This document shows, piece after piece, positions 52,901 to 60,791 of a stretch of 64,000 nucleotides of DNA. Made by a program: the position numbers and the translations under genes. Under the pieces are notes generated by a model. That model did not search any database, had not been told where the DNA came from, and was given only the letters and a program-made list of their open reading frames with translations. This DNA is from an uncultured Pseudokineococcus sp. (lineage in GTDB: Bacteria; Actinomycetota; Actinomycetes; Actinomycetales; Quadrisphaeraceae): positions 80,125-144,124 of the forward strand of contig NZ_CANMAA010000010.1 in the NCBI RefSeq assembly GCF_947495735.1. Direction: 5' to 3'. Position 1 is the stretch's first letter. Every line of letters begins with the position of its first letter.

Positions 52901-54772
52901 TGCGTGCAGGCGGGCGTGCCGCAGCAGTGGCTCTCGTGGCACTACCGCAGCCAGGACGAGTCGCTCATCGCCTTCAGCAACCGGCAGTACTACGACGACA
53001 AGCTCTCCTCGTTCCCCGCGCCGGTGCACGGCCCCGCCGACCCCGGTGACGGCGGCCGCGGCGTCTCCCTCGTGCGGGTGGACGGCATCTTCCACCGCAC
53101 CGGCAAGGGCAAGCTGCTGCGCACCAACCCGGTCGAGGCCGAGGCCCTCGTGGCGCAGATCCGGCGGCGCTTCGACGGCTCCCCCGACGAGGCACCCTCG
53201 ATCGGCGTGGTGACGTTCAACCAGCAGCAGCGCGCCTTCGTCGAGGCGCTGCTGCGGGACGCCGACGACCCGCGGCTGGCCGAGGCGCTGGACGCACCGG
53301 AGGGGCTCTTCGTCAAGAACCTCGAGAACGTGCAGGGCGACGAGCGCGACACCATCTTCTTCTCCACCGGGTTCGCGAAGAACGACAAGGGCGCGCTGCC
53401 GCTGAACTTCGGCCCGCTGAACCGCGGCGGCGGCGAGCGCCGGCTCAACGTCGCGGTGACGCGGGCTCGGCGGCAGGTCGTCGTCTTCTCGAGCTTCGAC
53501 CCGTCAGCGCTTCGTGCCGAGGAGACGAGCTCGCGCGGCATCAAGGACCTGCGCGCCTACCTCGACCTCGCCGAGCAGGGCACGGACGCGCTGCCGCAGG
53601 ACACCGGCCGGCGGCTGGTGCAGGACCGGCACCGCGAGGAGATCGCCGAGGCGCTGCGAGCGCGCGGGTACGTCGTGCGCACCGACGTCGGGCTGTCGAG
53701 CTTCACGATCGACCTCAGCGTCGCCCGGGCCCACGCGCCGGACGTTCCGGTGCTCGCCGTCCTGCTGGACGGCCCCGCGTGGGCGCAGCGGCGCACGACC
53801 GGCGACCGCGACGGGCTCCCCCGCGACGTGCTGTCGCGAATGCTGCGGTGGCCCGCCGTCGAGCGGGTGTGGCTGCCGTCGTGGCTGGACGACGCCGGTG
53901 CCGTCGTGGACCGGCTCGCGGCCGCGGTGGACGCCGCTGACGTGACGGCGCCCCGGCCGACGAGTGCCGCCGCGCCGGCCGAGGCGAGCCTGCCGGCACC
54001 GCGAGCGGAGGTCGCCGCGCCATCCGGCCAGACGGAGGACCCCGAGGAGCCCTCCGAACCGGCACCGCTGCGGTCTTCGGCCGCCGTGGTGGACGCCGAC
54101 CTCGGCCAGAACTGGGGTGACGTCTTCGCCGATGCGACGGGGAGCCTGTTCGACGACCCGCGCCACCTGTCGTCGCAGCCGACCACCACGGAGGCGGCCC
54201 CGGCCAGCAGCGCTGCCTCGGACGTACGCGACTACCTTCCGTGGTCGCCGCGCCCCCTCGGCGACGTGGCCACGCTCGACGCTCTTCCTCGACGCGAGGC
54301 GGTGCGCGCCGTCCGCAGCGCGCTGGAGGAGGTCGTGGCGGCGGAGGGCCCGGTGCACGCCGATCGCCTGGCGCGGCTCGTCGCCGCCGGCTTCGGGCTC
54401 GGGCGGGTGAGCGAGGCCCGCAGGGCCGCGGTGCTCGGCTGCCTGCCCGACGCGCTCGTCGTCGACGACGTCGAGCCGGTCGTCTGGCCGGCCTCGCTCG
54501 ATCCGTCGACGTGGCGCGGCTACCGGCGCACGCCTGCCGGCGTCGACCGTTCCGTCGAGCACCTGCCGCTGCGCGAGGTCGCCAACGCGATGGTCGACGT
54601 CTGCCGCTCAGCTGGCGGCATGAGGGAGGACGAGCTGCTGCGCGAGACGCTCGCCGTGTTCGGCGGGCGGCGCCTCACTGCCGGAGTCCGTGAGCGTCTG
54701 GCGCAGACCCTGTCGCTGGCGATCAGCGACGAGCGCCTCCGTCGGGACGGCGAGGTGCTCCTCAGCACGTGA
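49928..54772 (+). CDS. DUF4011 / SF1 helicase / MTES_1575-type nuclease / DUF3320 protein
   Basis: A 1614-residue frame that is open from GTG 49928, exactly where the DUF4011 core begins (WKNALLDLSLRNRLINF). SF1 helicase motifs follow: GPPGTGKSQT (about 304), VVFDEASQVRVAD (about 927), VGDSKQMPPTSF, VQGDERDTIFFS (about 1134), NVAVTRARRQ (about 1173). A restriction-like domain spans about 1215-1320 (RGYVVRTDVGLSSFTIDLSV, then VPVLAVLLDGPAW), and DUF3320 fills the end. Homologues carry about 350 more N-terminal residues, here broken. The remaining 4.8 kb has no frame break, so it may still be expressed as a shortened helicase-nuclease. The stop precedes a hairpin. Confidence 0.82.
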   Translation: MGQWKNALLDLSLRNRLINFTDRARLSLAVPDAHLGDLEDAVHAGTPIELLPSDQVAAIQAERGIGFGRDLPQEQLAELLLGKHAVFADATEARYDTTLRGLAHKARTITEETGANNLYLALGTLVWTLDARQLRSPLVLVPVTLKPSGRGGHYRLVLDESGMSTPNFCLLEKLRQVHGLEIPDLAEPASDGSGIDLDAALTAVRVAVAAKGLPFRVEPTADLSILQFAKFRLWKDLDENWEALTGNALVQHLVSTPTEPFTDPAPDPGEVDLDELAARCPVPADSSQLTAVADAVAGRTFVLEGPPGTGKSQTITNLLTRAVADGQRVLFVAEKRAALDVVSRRLHDVGMGAFCLDLHDKASRPKQVREQIKRALDLALETDETGLSADLEDLRSSRRALVRYARRLHEPNSAGHSLYGAQDARLALGDDVEAMPVPEAFAASAQADAVARVRRALADLPDVSDLAQPSPTHPWAFVDPPIGTALDVDAVHAAARELEAAVAALPSDGALAEAVRAARTPADLVALTGVLGPTPGLEVLDEARTPRWQDATGSLAGDIAAFAAASHPGLDSATPAALDLPLADIHAEAQAAAASGFFGRKKRLRAVLVRLEPALRPGVEVAPKQVPELTGALLQVQGVVRGLAGRASTIPGVVVPQTWNPLTDEGRTLVDRQVQWLRWAAAQVDAGGRDGGFVGALRRFVGTGAGTDAASAAAVTRVSAAVAQLVAATTSTSSDLLAAWTGDGGLLPRWVETSPARAVGSPGLTSLRRWLALLEQLEPLRAAGLQEARTALLRGELDADEAARAFDRGLADASLAERRRGTGLDAFDGRVHERAVDRFTRSSSSVRQHLTTALPQQVLASRTLDPSAGRRQVGLLKRQLARQRGGMPVRELMQNFHNLITQLMPCVLVSPDSVARFFPAERDLFDVVVFDEASQVRVADAVGAMGRGRSVVVVGDSKQMPPTSFAESSLADDDAEVAEDVVEDEESILSECVQAGVPQQWLSWHYRSQDESLIAFSNRQYYDDKLSSFPAPVHGPADPGDGGRGVSLVRVDGIFHRTGKGKLLRTNPVEAEALVAQIRRRFDGSPDEAPSIGVVTFNQQQRAFVEALLRDADDPRLAEALDAPEGLFVKNLENVQGDERDTIFFSTGFAKNDKGALPLNFGPLNRGGGERRLNVAVTRARRQVVVFSSFDPSALRAEETSSRGIKDLRAYLDLAEQGTDALPQDTGRRLVQDRHREEIAEALRARGYVVRTDVGLSSFTIDLSVARAHAPDVPVLAVLLDGPAWAQRRTTGDRDGLPRDVLSRMLRWPAVERVWLPSWLDDAGAVVDRLAAAVDAADVTAPRPTSAAAPAEASLPAPRAEVAAPSGQTEDPEEPSEPAPLRSSAAVVDADLGQNWGDVFADATGSLFDDPRHLSSQPTTTEAAPASSAASDVRDYLPWSPRPLGDVATLDALPRREAVRAVRSALEEVVAAEGPVHADRLARLVAAGFGLGRVSEARRAAVLGCLPDALVVDDVEPVVWPASLDPSTWRGYRRTPAGVDRSVEHLPLREVANAMVDVCRSAGGMREDELLRETLAVFGGRRLTAGVRERLAQTLSLAISDERLRRDGEVLLST

Positions 54773-54781
54773 GGTGACGAA

Positions 54782-54806
54782 CGACGACTCGCGAGGCGAG
54801 TCGTCG
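54782..54806. terminator. 11-bp hairpin after the helicase gene
   Basis: CGACGACTCGC, loop GAG, then GCGAGTCGTCG: a perfect stem starting 9 bases after the stop at 54772. Confidence 0.75.
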
Positions 54807-54813
54807 CCGAGGT

Positions 54814-56117
54814 GTGCCGACTCCAGGACATCGAGACTCCGGACTGTCGGACCTCCCGTCCACGATGCCCGACATGGCAGCCGCTGCACATGACGGTCCG
54901 AGAGGACTTCTCCGAGCGCTAGAAGCTCGCCGGCGTCGCCGAGGTGGCCAGCCGACGACCTCGCCGAGCGGTGGACCGGAGGAGGACGTAGCCGACCCGC
55001 CCGAGCGACTGCCGGACGAGCGGACGAGACCGCTGCTGATTCCCCTCGCCGTCGCAGCCTTCGCAGGCGTCGTGCTGTCCGTGCTGCGGTCGCCGTTCGT
55101 CGACGCAGCGTCCCCTTCCGCTGGCCCCCCGCTGCTCTCGGCGTCTCGGACACCGCCGCCGTGCTGGGTGTCCTGACGGCCGTCATCCTCGGCGCCGTCC
55201 TCGAGGGACGCGGAGCGGCCGACCGCATCGATGCGCTCCGGCGTGAGGGAGCGGCCGCTCTGCGCGCGGAGGAGACGAGCCTCGTCCGCCGCTACGAGAG
55301 AGCCACCGGATTGTCGTGGGCCGTGGCCTCCTTGGCGACCGTGATCGGCACGACCAGCGTCGTCGCCGTCTTCCCGGGGGACCTCTTCGCCGCCGTCATG
55401 GTCATCCTGCTGACGGTCCTCGTCGTATCCCTGTCGTCCTTCGTGTCGACAACGTCGCGCGACGCCCGGGTCGCGCTCCAGAGGGAGAACGACCGGCGGC
55501 GGCACAGAGAGGTGCGAGTTCTGCGGACGGTGGAGAGTCGCTGGAGATCCACACACCGACCACAGCGGCAGCACGGGACACGTCGGGTCGTCGTCGCGGT
55601 CGCAACCCCGTCGGCAGTGCTGGGCGTCGCCGGTCTCTACGCCTTGCCGGCGCAGCGGACGCCGGCGATGGGTCTCCTCCTCCTGGTCGCCGGAATCACG
55701 CTCCCTGTCGTGACCCTGACCGTCGTCCTCGTCGTACGCGCCGGAGCCCTGCAGAGGACGTTTGAACGCGTCGGACCCTGGCTCGGGTTCCTCCCGATCT
55801 GGCTCCTCGTCGTCGTCGTCGCGATCGCCGCCGTCGGTGTGCTCGGCGGAAGCCGGTCGTGGTTCGCCATCGCAGCGGTGGTCCTGCTGGTCGTCCACTT
55901 CGGGGCCGGCTGGTGGGCCTTCCGCGGGCTCTTCTGGCAGCAGGGCGTGTTCCGGCACCTCCGCCCCCATGTCGCGAACCGCGTCGCCGCACGGGCGGAC
56001 GCCCTTGAGCGGCCCGCTGAGACGAAGCCCCCACGCAAGCCCCGGTCACGCCTCGTCCGCGAGTGGCAGACGATGACCGGGCAGGATGCCCGCGACGACG
56101 ACGGTTCGCTCGTCTGA
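54814..56117 (+). pseudogene. Multi-span membrane protein gene with a frameshift
   Basis: The first frame (ATG 54865 or GTG 54814) ends at 55176 after one span (LLIPLAVAAFAGVVLSVL). The next frame supplies a natural continuation from about 55110: FRWPPAALGVSDTAAVLGVL then TAVILGAVLE, a coiled linker, and paired spans near 55315-55445, 55580-55740 and 55770-55930, ending in a basic tail at 56117. One missing base near 55110 explains the break. Alternatively the second frame may be expressed alone from about 55161. Family and function are unknown to me. Confidence 0.55.
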
Positions 56118-56139
56118 GCGACTGACGAGATGTCAGACG
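56111..56139. terminator. Weak nested hairpin across two convergent stops
   Basis: CGTCTGA (56111-56117) pairs with TCAGACG (56133-56139), with an inner CTGAC-GAGAT-GTCAG. It covers both stop codons. The stem is short, so this is a weak call. Confidence 0.4.
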
Positions 56140-56597
56140 AAGACGTCGAGCCGATCCACGATCAGGTCCGCGACGTCGAGCAGCCTCCGCACCACCGACA
56201 GGTCGGCCACGACGTCGTCGCTCGTCACGGTGCTGCGCGGCGCGTACTCCACCGTGTGCCGGGTCGTGCGCATGCGGGCGAAGGCCCGGAAGGCGTCCCG
56301 CGGGGGCGGTTGGGTGAACTGCGCCCGGATCACCTCCTGCACCGCGACGTGCCCACCCCTGCTCGTCGGCCGGAGCCCCTGGGCCTGGAGCAGCGCGGTG
56401 AGGCCCTTTCGTGCGGCGTCGTAGAGGAGCGCGTAGGCGCCGTCCGGATCCGCGTCCGCCACAAGCTCAGCACTCCGGACGTGGGCGCGTGCGGTCGACA
56501 GCAGCGCGCGGGCATCGTCGAGGTCGGCCACCACCTGTTGGAGACGCCCTTCTGCGACAAGGCGACGGACCTCGTCGCGTCCGGTCGGCCACGTCAT
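56133..56597 (-). CDS. HEPN-domain toxin of a MNT/HEPN pair
   Basis: A 154-residue helical protein. The HEPN active-site pattern is RMRTTRH (Arg108, five residues, His114) followed by Tyr118, and the helix LLYDAARKGLTALLQAQGL is the usual second helix. HEPN toxins of this kind are RNases, or in some systems tRNA-directed, held in check by the paired nucleotidyltransferase. Its ATG overlaps the stop of the upstream nucleotidyltransferase gene in ATGA, so the two are coupled, with the antitoxin made first. The start is fixed by that overlap. Confidence 0.85.
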   Translation of the reverse strand: MTWPTGRDEVRRLVAEGRLQQVVADLDDARALLSTARAHVRSAELVADADPDGAYALLYDAARKGLTALLQAQGLRPTSRGGHVAVQEVIRAQFTQPPPRDAFRAFARMRTTRHTVEYAPRSTVTSDDVVADLSVVRRLLDVADLIVDRLDVFV

Positions 56598-57196
56598 GCC
56601 GTCGGCTCCGTCGGCTGCGGCTGTCGACCGACGTCCAGGCGGACGTGCGGCCGCCGCTGCACGTCGCGGGAGAAGGCGTCGTCCGCCCGCTCCCACGCTG
56701 CGCGGGTGCGGAAGACCACCTGCACCGGTCGCCGGAGACGGGGTACGAGCGCCTCGACGCGCTCGTGGGCGTCGTCGCGGTCGACGTCGCCGACGACCAC
56801 GACGTCGACGTCATCAGGTGACCGGCCCGGCTCTCCGAGGTAGCGCGCCGCCCACGAGCCGACGAGGAAGGCCTCCTCGAGACCGTCCACGCCGCTGAGG
56901 GCGTCCTCGACGAGGGCCTTCGGCCCGTAGGCCACGGCGACGAGCTCAGCCAGAGGTCCGTTGACGGGGTTGTCCCCCGGTGCGACCAGCCGTGAACGGC
57001 CCACTCGCCGGTCACGGAAGATGCCCGCCTCGACCAGCTTCTCGACGTCGCCGTGGAGGTTGCCGGCATCGGCTCCCACCTCACGGGCCAGGTCGGCGAT
57101 CGACGCCTCCCGGTTCGGATGCAGCAGGACCGCCGCCAGCAACCGGGCCTGCGAGTCCCGCATCAGCGGGATCAACGCCGAGCCCTGTCGTGTCAT
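56594..57196 (-). CDS. MNT-type nucleotidyltransferase antitoxin with N-terminal winged helix
   Basis: A 200-residue protein. Residues 15-75 are a winged helix (AVLLHPNREASIADLAREVG, GNLHGDVEKLVEAGIFRDRR). Residues about 95-190 are a minimal nucleotidyltransferase: FLVGSWAARYLGEPGRSP, then DDVDVVVVGD, giving the Gly-Ser and the Asp-x-Asp metal pair (Asp129, Asp131). In known pairs the enzyme adenylylates the HEPN toxin. The helix-turn-helix lets it repress its own promoter; a dyad and direct repeats lie on the start. A TATCGT -10-like box ends seven bases before the ATG, so the mRNA may be leaderless. Confidence 0.85.
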   Translation of the reverse strand: MTRQGSALIPLMRDSQARLLAAVLLHPNREASIADLAREVGADAGNLHGDVEKLVEAGIFRDRRVGRSRLVAPGDNPVNGPLAELVAVAYGPKALVEDALSGVDGLEEAFLVGSWAARYLGEPGRSPDDVDVVVVGDVDRDDAHERVEALVPRLRRPVQVVFRTRAAWERADDAFSRDVQRRPHVRLDVGRQPQPTEPTA

Positions 57197-57228
57197 GGAG
57201 ACACGATACCGCGTTCGCACGACACGAT
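57189..57228 (-). promoter_or_regulatory. Operator and promoter of the MNT/HEPN operon
   Basis: CGTGTC, five bases, GACACG straddle the ATG (57189-57205). GACACGAT occurs at 57200-57207 and again at 57221-57228, 21 bases apart, which is two helical turns. TATCGT (57208 to 57203, minus strand) is a possible -10. This suits self-repression by the winged-helix antitoxin. Confidence 0.6.
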
Positions 57229-57377
57229 GGGATCCCGCATGACCCGGTGCACCGAGAGGACCGGCGCCCCCAGCCTGACCGACCTGGAGCCCGGTGGCCG
57301 GCCGCCTGCGCCCCCGGAGCCGCCGTCGTCCACAAGAGCTCCCCCGAGCTGTCCTCGCCTCCGGTTGACTGCCTCCC

Positions 57378-59759
57378 GTGCCGAGCCTTCTCGACCACCT
57401 CGCCGCCCTGCCCGCCGACGCGCTGGCGGCCCTGCTGGGCCACCGCCCCGACGCCGTCGTCCCGGTCCCGCCGCGTGACCTGGCCGAGCTGGCGGCGCAC
57501 CTCGACGAGCCGTCGTCGGTCGGCGGCGCCCTCACGAGGGCGCCGCTGCCCGTGCTGCAGGTGGTCGAGGCGCTGCTCGTGGCCGGTGACCGGCCGTCGG
57601 AGGCCGCGCTGCGGCGTCTTCTGGGCCTCGAACCCGACGACGACGCGCTGGCGCCGCCGCTCGACTGGCTGGCCGAGCGGGTGCTCGTGCGACGCGACGG
57701 CGACCACCTCGTCCTGTCACCCGGCCTGCGGGAGGTCATCCCGTACCCGCTGGGCCTCGGCCCGCCGCTCGCGGTCCTGCTGCCGGAGCTGACCGTGGCG
57801 CAGCTGACGCTCCTCCTGCGGGCCCACGGCCGCCCGGCGCCGGGGCGGAAGGCCGAGTCCGTCGCCGCCGTCCACGCGCTGCTGTCCGACGGCGACGCCG
57901 TCCGCCACCTCGTCGACCACCTCCCGGAGGACATGCAGCGGGTGGTGGGGCGACTGCTGACGGGCGGGAGCGCCGCCGAGGACGAAGAGACGCTCGAGGA
58001 GATCTACGGCGAGGACGAGGGCTACGGCTATCGGCGGGTGGACGAGGCGCGCCGCTGGGCCGTCCACCACGGCCTCGCGCTCGGCGAGGCCTGGGGCTAC
58101 GAGGCCGTCGTCCCCGCCGAGGTGACGCTCGCGCTGCGTGGCGCGGGCTGGACGGCGCCCTTGGACACCGAGCCACCGGTCGTGACGCCCGTGCGCGCGG
58201 ACCCCGCCGCCGTCGAGCGCGAGCAGGCGGCCACGGCCACCTCGTCGGCGGCGCTGGTCCTCGCCGTCGCCGACCTCGTGCGCTCCGACGGCATCCCGCT
58301 GCTGCGCTCCGGCGGCGTCGGCGCCCGGGAGCTGGCCCGTCTCACCAAGCGGCTCGGCGCACCGGAGCGCGACGTCCGGCTCGCCCTCGGCCTCCTCGAC
58401 GTCGCCGGCCTCGTCGAGCCCGTCGGCGAGCACCTCCGGGCCGGCGGCGAGATGCCCGCCTGGCGCGCCGCCGAGCCGGCCGTCCAGCACGCCGCCGTGC
58501 TGCGGGCCTGGTGGGGCGCGCCCGAGGTCCTCACGCGCCGCACCCGGGGCGGGCGGGCGCTGCCCGCACTCGCGCCCGTCGGCGAGGAGGTGCCCGGAGG
58601 GGTCCTGCGCCGCGCGCTGGTCGGCACGCTGCTCCGCCACCCCCCGGGCGAGGGCCTCACGTCGCAGGACGCCGAACGGCTCGTGGGCTGGTACCTGCCC
58701 GCCGTCGTCGACCCCACCGACGGCGAGGGCCTGCCCGCGACGTGGGCCGAGATGACGGCGCTGGGCGTCGTCGCGCACGGTTCGCCGACGCCGCTGGGCC
58801 TGGCGCTGCTGCACGGCGACGACGAGGCGCTCGTCCGGGTGGCCGCCGCCGCGCTCCCGGCCACCGAGGACGCCGCCGTCGTGGGCGCCGACCTCACGGC
58901 CGTCGTCCCCGGCACGCCGTCCGGCCGGGTCACCGCGCTGCTCGACGCCTGCGCCGACCGCGAGGGCCGGGGCGGCGCCGTCGTCTGGCGCTTCACCCCC
59001 GGCAGCATCCGCCGCGCCCTCGACGCCGGCTGGTCCGGCGAGCAGCTGCACCGCGAGCTCGCCGACGTCGCGGGCGCCCTGCCGCAGCCGCTCGAGTACC
59101 TCCTGGCCGACGTCGCCCGCCGTCACGGCTCGCTCCGGGTCCGCGAGGCCGTCTGCGTCGTCCGCGGCGACGACGAGGCCCTGCTCGCCCAGGCGGCCGC
59201 CGACCGCTCGCTGCGCGCTCTCGGCCTCGTCCACGTCGCACCGACCGTGCTCACCGGGACGCAGGACGCGGCGACGACCCTGGGGGCGCTGCGCGCGGCC
59301 GGGTACCTGCCGGTCGGGGAGGACGCCTCCGGCGCCGACCTCGTGCCGCCGCGCCCGGACGACCCCGGCGAGGCCGCCCGCTCCCCTGCCGCCGCGGAGG
59401 AGCGGGTGCGGCCCACCGTCGCCGACGTCGCCCCAGAGGTCGGCGCCCCCGACGTCGAGGCCCTGGCCGCCGCCCTCCTCGCCGGCGCCCCCACCGGCGC
59501 TCCGGACGACGAACGGGAGGCTGTGCTGCGCCGCCTGGCCCCGCGGCTGAGCCCGATCGCCCACCGCCTGCTGCTCCACGCCGTCGACACCGGCGAGCCC
59601 GTCGTCCTGCGCTACCGCTCGAGCACCGGGCGCTTCACCACCCGCGCGGTCAGCGAAGCGCGGCTGCGCGGCGGCGTCCTGGTCGCGTGGTGCCACCTGC
59701 GCGACGACGAGCGGGCCTTCGCCCTCGACCGGGTGCTCGAGGTCAACGCTGGCGTGTGA
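57378..59759 (+). CDS. Helicase-associated (Helicase_C_3-type) protein, actinobacterial
   Basis: A 793-residue protein found beside XPB-type helicases in actinobacteria. It has an N-terminal helical bundle (LLDHLAALPADALAALLGHR), a SAP-like/winged middle (VAQLTLLLRAHGRPAPGRK), repeated winged-helix segments, and an ADLTAVVPGTPSGRVTALLD core typical of the helicase C-terminal-like domain. A final PVVLRYRSSTGRFTTRAVSE strand pair looks WYL-like (ligand or nucleotide binding). No helicase motifs are present, so it is an accessory factor, perhaps for nucleotide excision repair or transcription. GTG 57378 is the first start after the divergent region. Confidence 0.8.
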   Translation: MPSLLDHLAALPADALAALLGHRPDAVVPVPPRDLAELAAHLDEPSSVGGALTRAPLPVLQVVEALLVAGDRPSEAALRRLLGLEPDDDALAPPLDWLAERVLVRRDGDHLVLSPGLREVIPYPLGLGPPLAVLLPELTVAQLTLLLRAHGRPAPGRKAESVAAVHALLSDGDAVRHLVDHLPEDMQRVVGRLLTGGSAAEDEETLEEIYGEDEGYGYRRVDEARRWAVHHGLALGEAWGYEAVVPAEVTLALRGAGWTAPLDTEPPVVTPVRADPAAVEREQAATATSSAALVLAVADLVRSDGIPLLRSGGVGARELARLTKRLGAPERDVRLALGLLDVAGLVEPVGEHLRAGGEMPAWRAAEPAVQHAAVLRAWWGAPEVLTRRTRGGRALPALAPVGEEVPGGVLRRALVGTLLRHPPGEGLTSQDAERLVGWYLPAVVDPTDGEGLPATWAEMTALGVVAHGSPTPLGLALLHGDDEALVRVAAAALPATEDAAVVGADLTAVVPGTPSGRVTALLDACADREGRGGAVVWRFTPGSIRRALDAGWSGEQLHRELADVAGALPQPLEYLLADVARRHGSLRVREAVCVVRGDDEALLAQAAADRSLRALGLVHVAPTVLTGTQDAATTLGALRAAGYLPVGEDASGADLVPPRPDDPGEAARSPAAAEERVRPTVADVAPEVGAPDVEALAAALLAGAPTGAPDDEREAVLRRLAPRLSPIAHRLLLHAVDTGEPVVLRYRSSTGRFTTRAVSEARLRGGVLVAWCHLRDDERAFALDRVLEVNAGV

Positions 59760-59819
59760 GCGAGGACGATCGCCTCGATGGTGGCACCGAGGCGTGGCGC
59801 GACGGTCGCACTCGCGCCC

Positions 59820-60067
59820 ATGACGACGATCTCCTCTCGCGACCTGCGCGACCACACCGCCGAGGTGCTGCGCCGGGTCGCCGACGGCACCCCCGTCACC
59901 GTCACCGTGGACGGATCCCCGGTCGGGGAGACCACCGCCGTCCGTACCGGCCGTCGCCCGTTCTCTCCCGCGCGGACCTCGTCGACCTGCTGAGTCGACG
60001 CCAGGCCGACCCGGGCCTGCGCGACGACCTCGCCGGCGACACCACCGACGAGCTGCCATCCCCGTGA
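59820..60067 (+). pseudogene. Phd/YefM-type antitoxin broken by a frameshift, no toxin
   Basis: ATG 59820 opens MTTISSRDLRDHTAEVLRRV then ADGTPVTVTVDGSPVGE, the DNA-binding half of a Phd/YefM antitoxin. The frame ends early at 59993. One frame away, from about 59958, the rest is present: LSRADLVDLLSRRQADPGLR then DDLAGDTTDELPSP to the stop at 60067. The toxin gene that should follow is missing; 60068-60166 holds nothing recognisable. Confidence 0.75.
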
Positions 60068-60166
60068 CGCCGGGCCAGCGGTGCTCGGCGCGAGCGTGCT
60101 GAGCACCCGGAGCCCGCCCCGCGTCCCGCACGAGGTGGAGCCGTGACGACGGACTGAGCGGCGCGC

Positions 60167-60757
60167 TCAGCGGCGCACCACGAGCAGCACCGCGTCCCCC
60201 GGCCGCAGCTGCGCCGCGCGGTCGACGTCCTGCGCGACGACGACGCCGATCACCGGGTAGCCGCCGGTGACGGGGTGGTCGGCGAGCAGCAGCGTCGGCA
60301 GCCCGGACGGCGGCACCTGCAGCGAGCCGCGGACCACGCCCTCGCTCGGGAGCTCGCCCTCGCGGGCGCGCACGAGCGGCTCGCCCTGCAGGCGCACGCC
60401 GACGCGGTCGGCGTCCGCGCCCGTAGTCCACGTCGGGCGGGCGAGGGCGTCCACGGCGTCGGGGGCAAACCGGTCGCCCCGCGGCCCCGGGACCACCCGC
60501 AGCACGACCGGCCCGCCGCGGTCGAGCCCCCCGGGGGGCGCGCAGTCGACGACGACGTCACCGCAGCCCTCCTCGCCCGGGTCGCCGACGGGCAGCACGC
60601 TCGTCTCCGTCACGGCGTCGGGCCCCAGGCCGGCGAGGACGTCGGTGGAGCGGCTGCCCAGCACGGGCGGGACGACGACCCCGCCGCGGACGGCGAGGTC
60701 GGCGCGGACACCCGTCGCCGCGGGCCCCAGCGAGAGCTCGGCGACGTCTCTGCACCG
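60167..60757 (-). pseudogene. pxpC: 5'-truncated 5-oxoprolinase subunit C (PxpC/KipA-like)
   Basis: From the stop upstream the frame stays open to 60757 and encodes about 197 residues: LSLGPAATGVRADLAVRGGV, VPPVLGSRSTDVLAGLGPDA, SLQVPPSGLPTLLLADHPVT and GGYPVIGVVVAQDVDRAAQL. This is the C-terminal two thirds of the PxpC/KipA family (about 290 residues), including the VLGSRSTD loop. The first 90-100 residues and the partner pxpB/pxpA genes are absent. The break abuts a neighbouring gene end and a short tandem duplication, so a deletion removed the 5' end. A shortened product from GTG 60664 is possible but unlikely to work. Confidence 0.72.
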
Positions 60758-60791
60758 TCAGACCCGGACGCCGTCAGACCCGGACGCCGTC
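60755..60791. repeat. 16-bp tandem duplication at a deletion border
   Basis: CCGTCAGACCCGGACG occurs at 60755-60770 and 60771-60786, followed by the first five bases of a third copy. It covers the 3' end of the NAD-epimerase gene and carries two stop codons for it. Confidence 0.9.

Noticed and set aside
49829..53095. Very long minus-strand frame opposite the DUF4011 helicase
   Set aside because: Antisense shadow with biased composition; the plus strand shows all SF1 helicase motifs.
57717..60431. A 904-codon minus-strand frame opposite the helicase-associated protein
   Set aside because: It has repetitive His/Arg/Gly composition and no domain, and lies opposite a well-supported gene.
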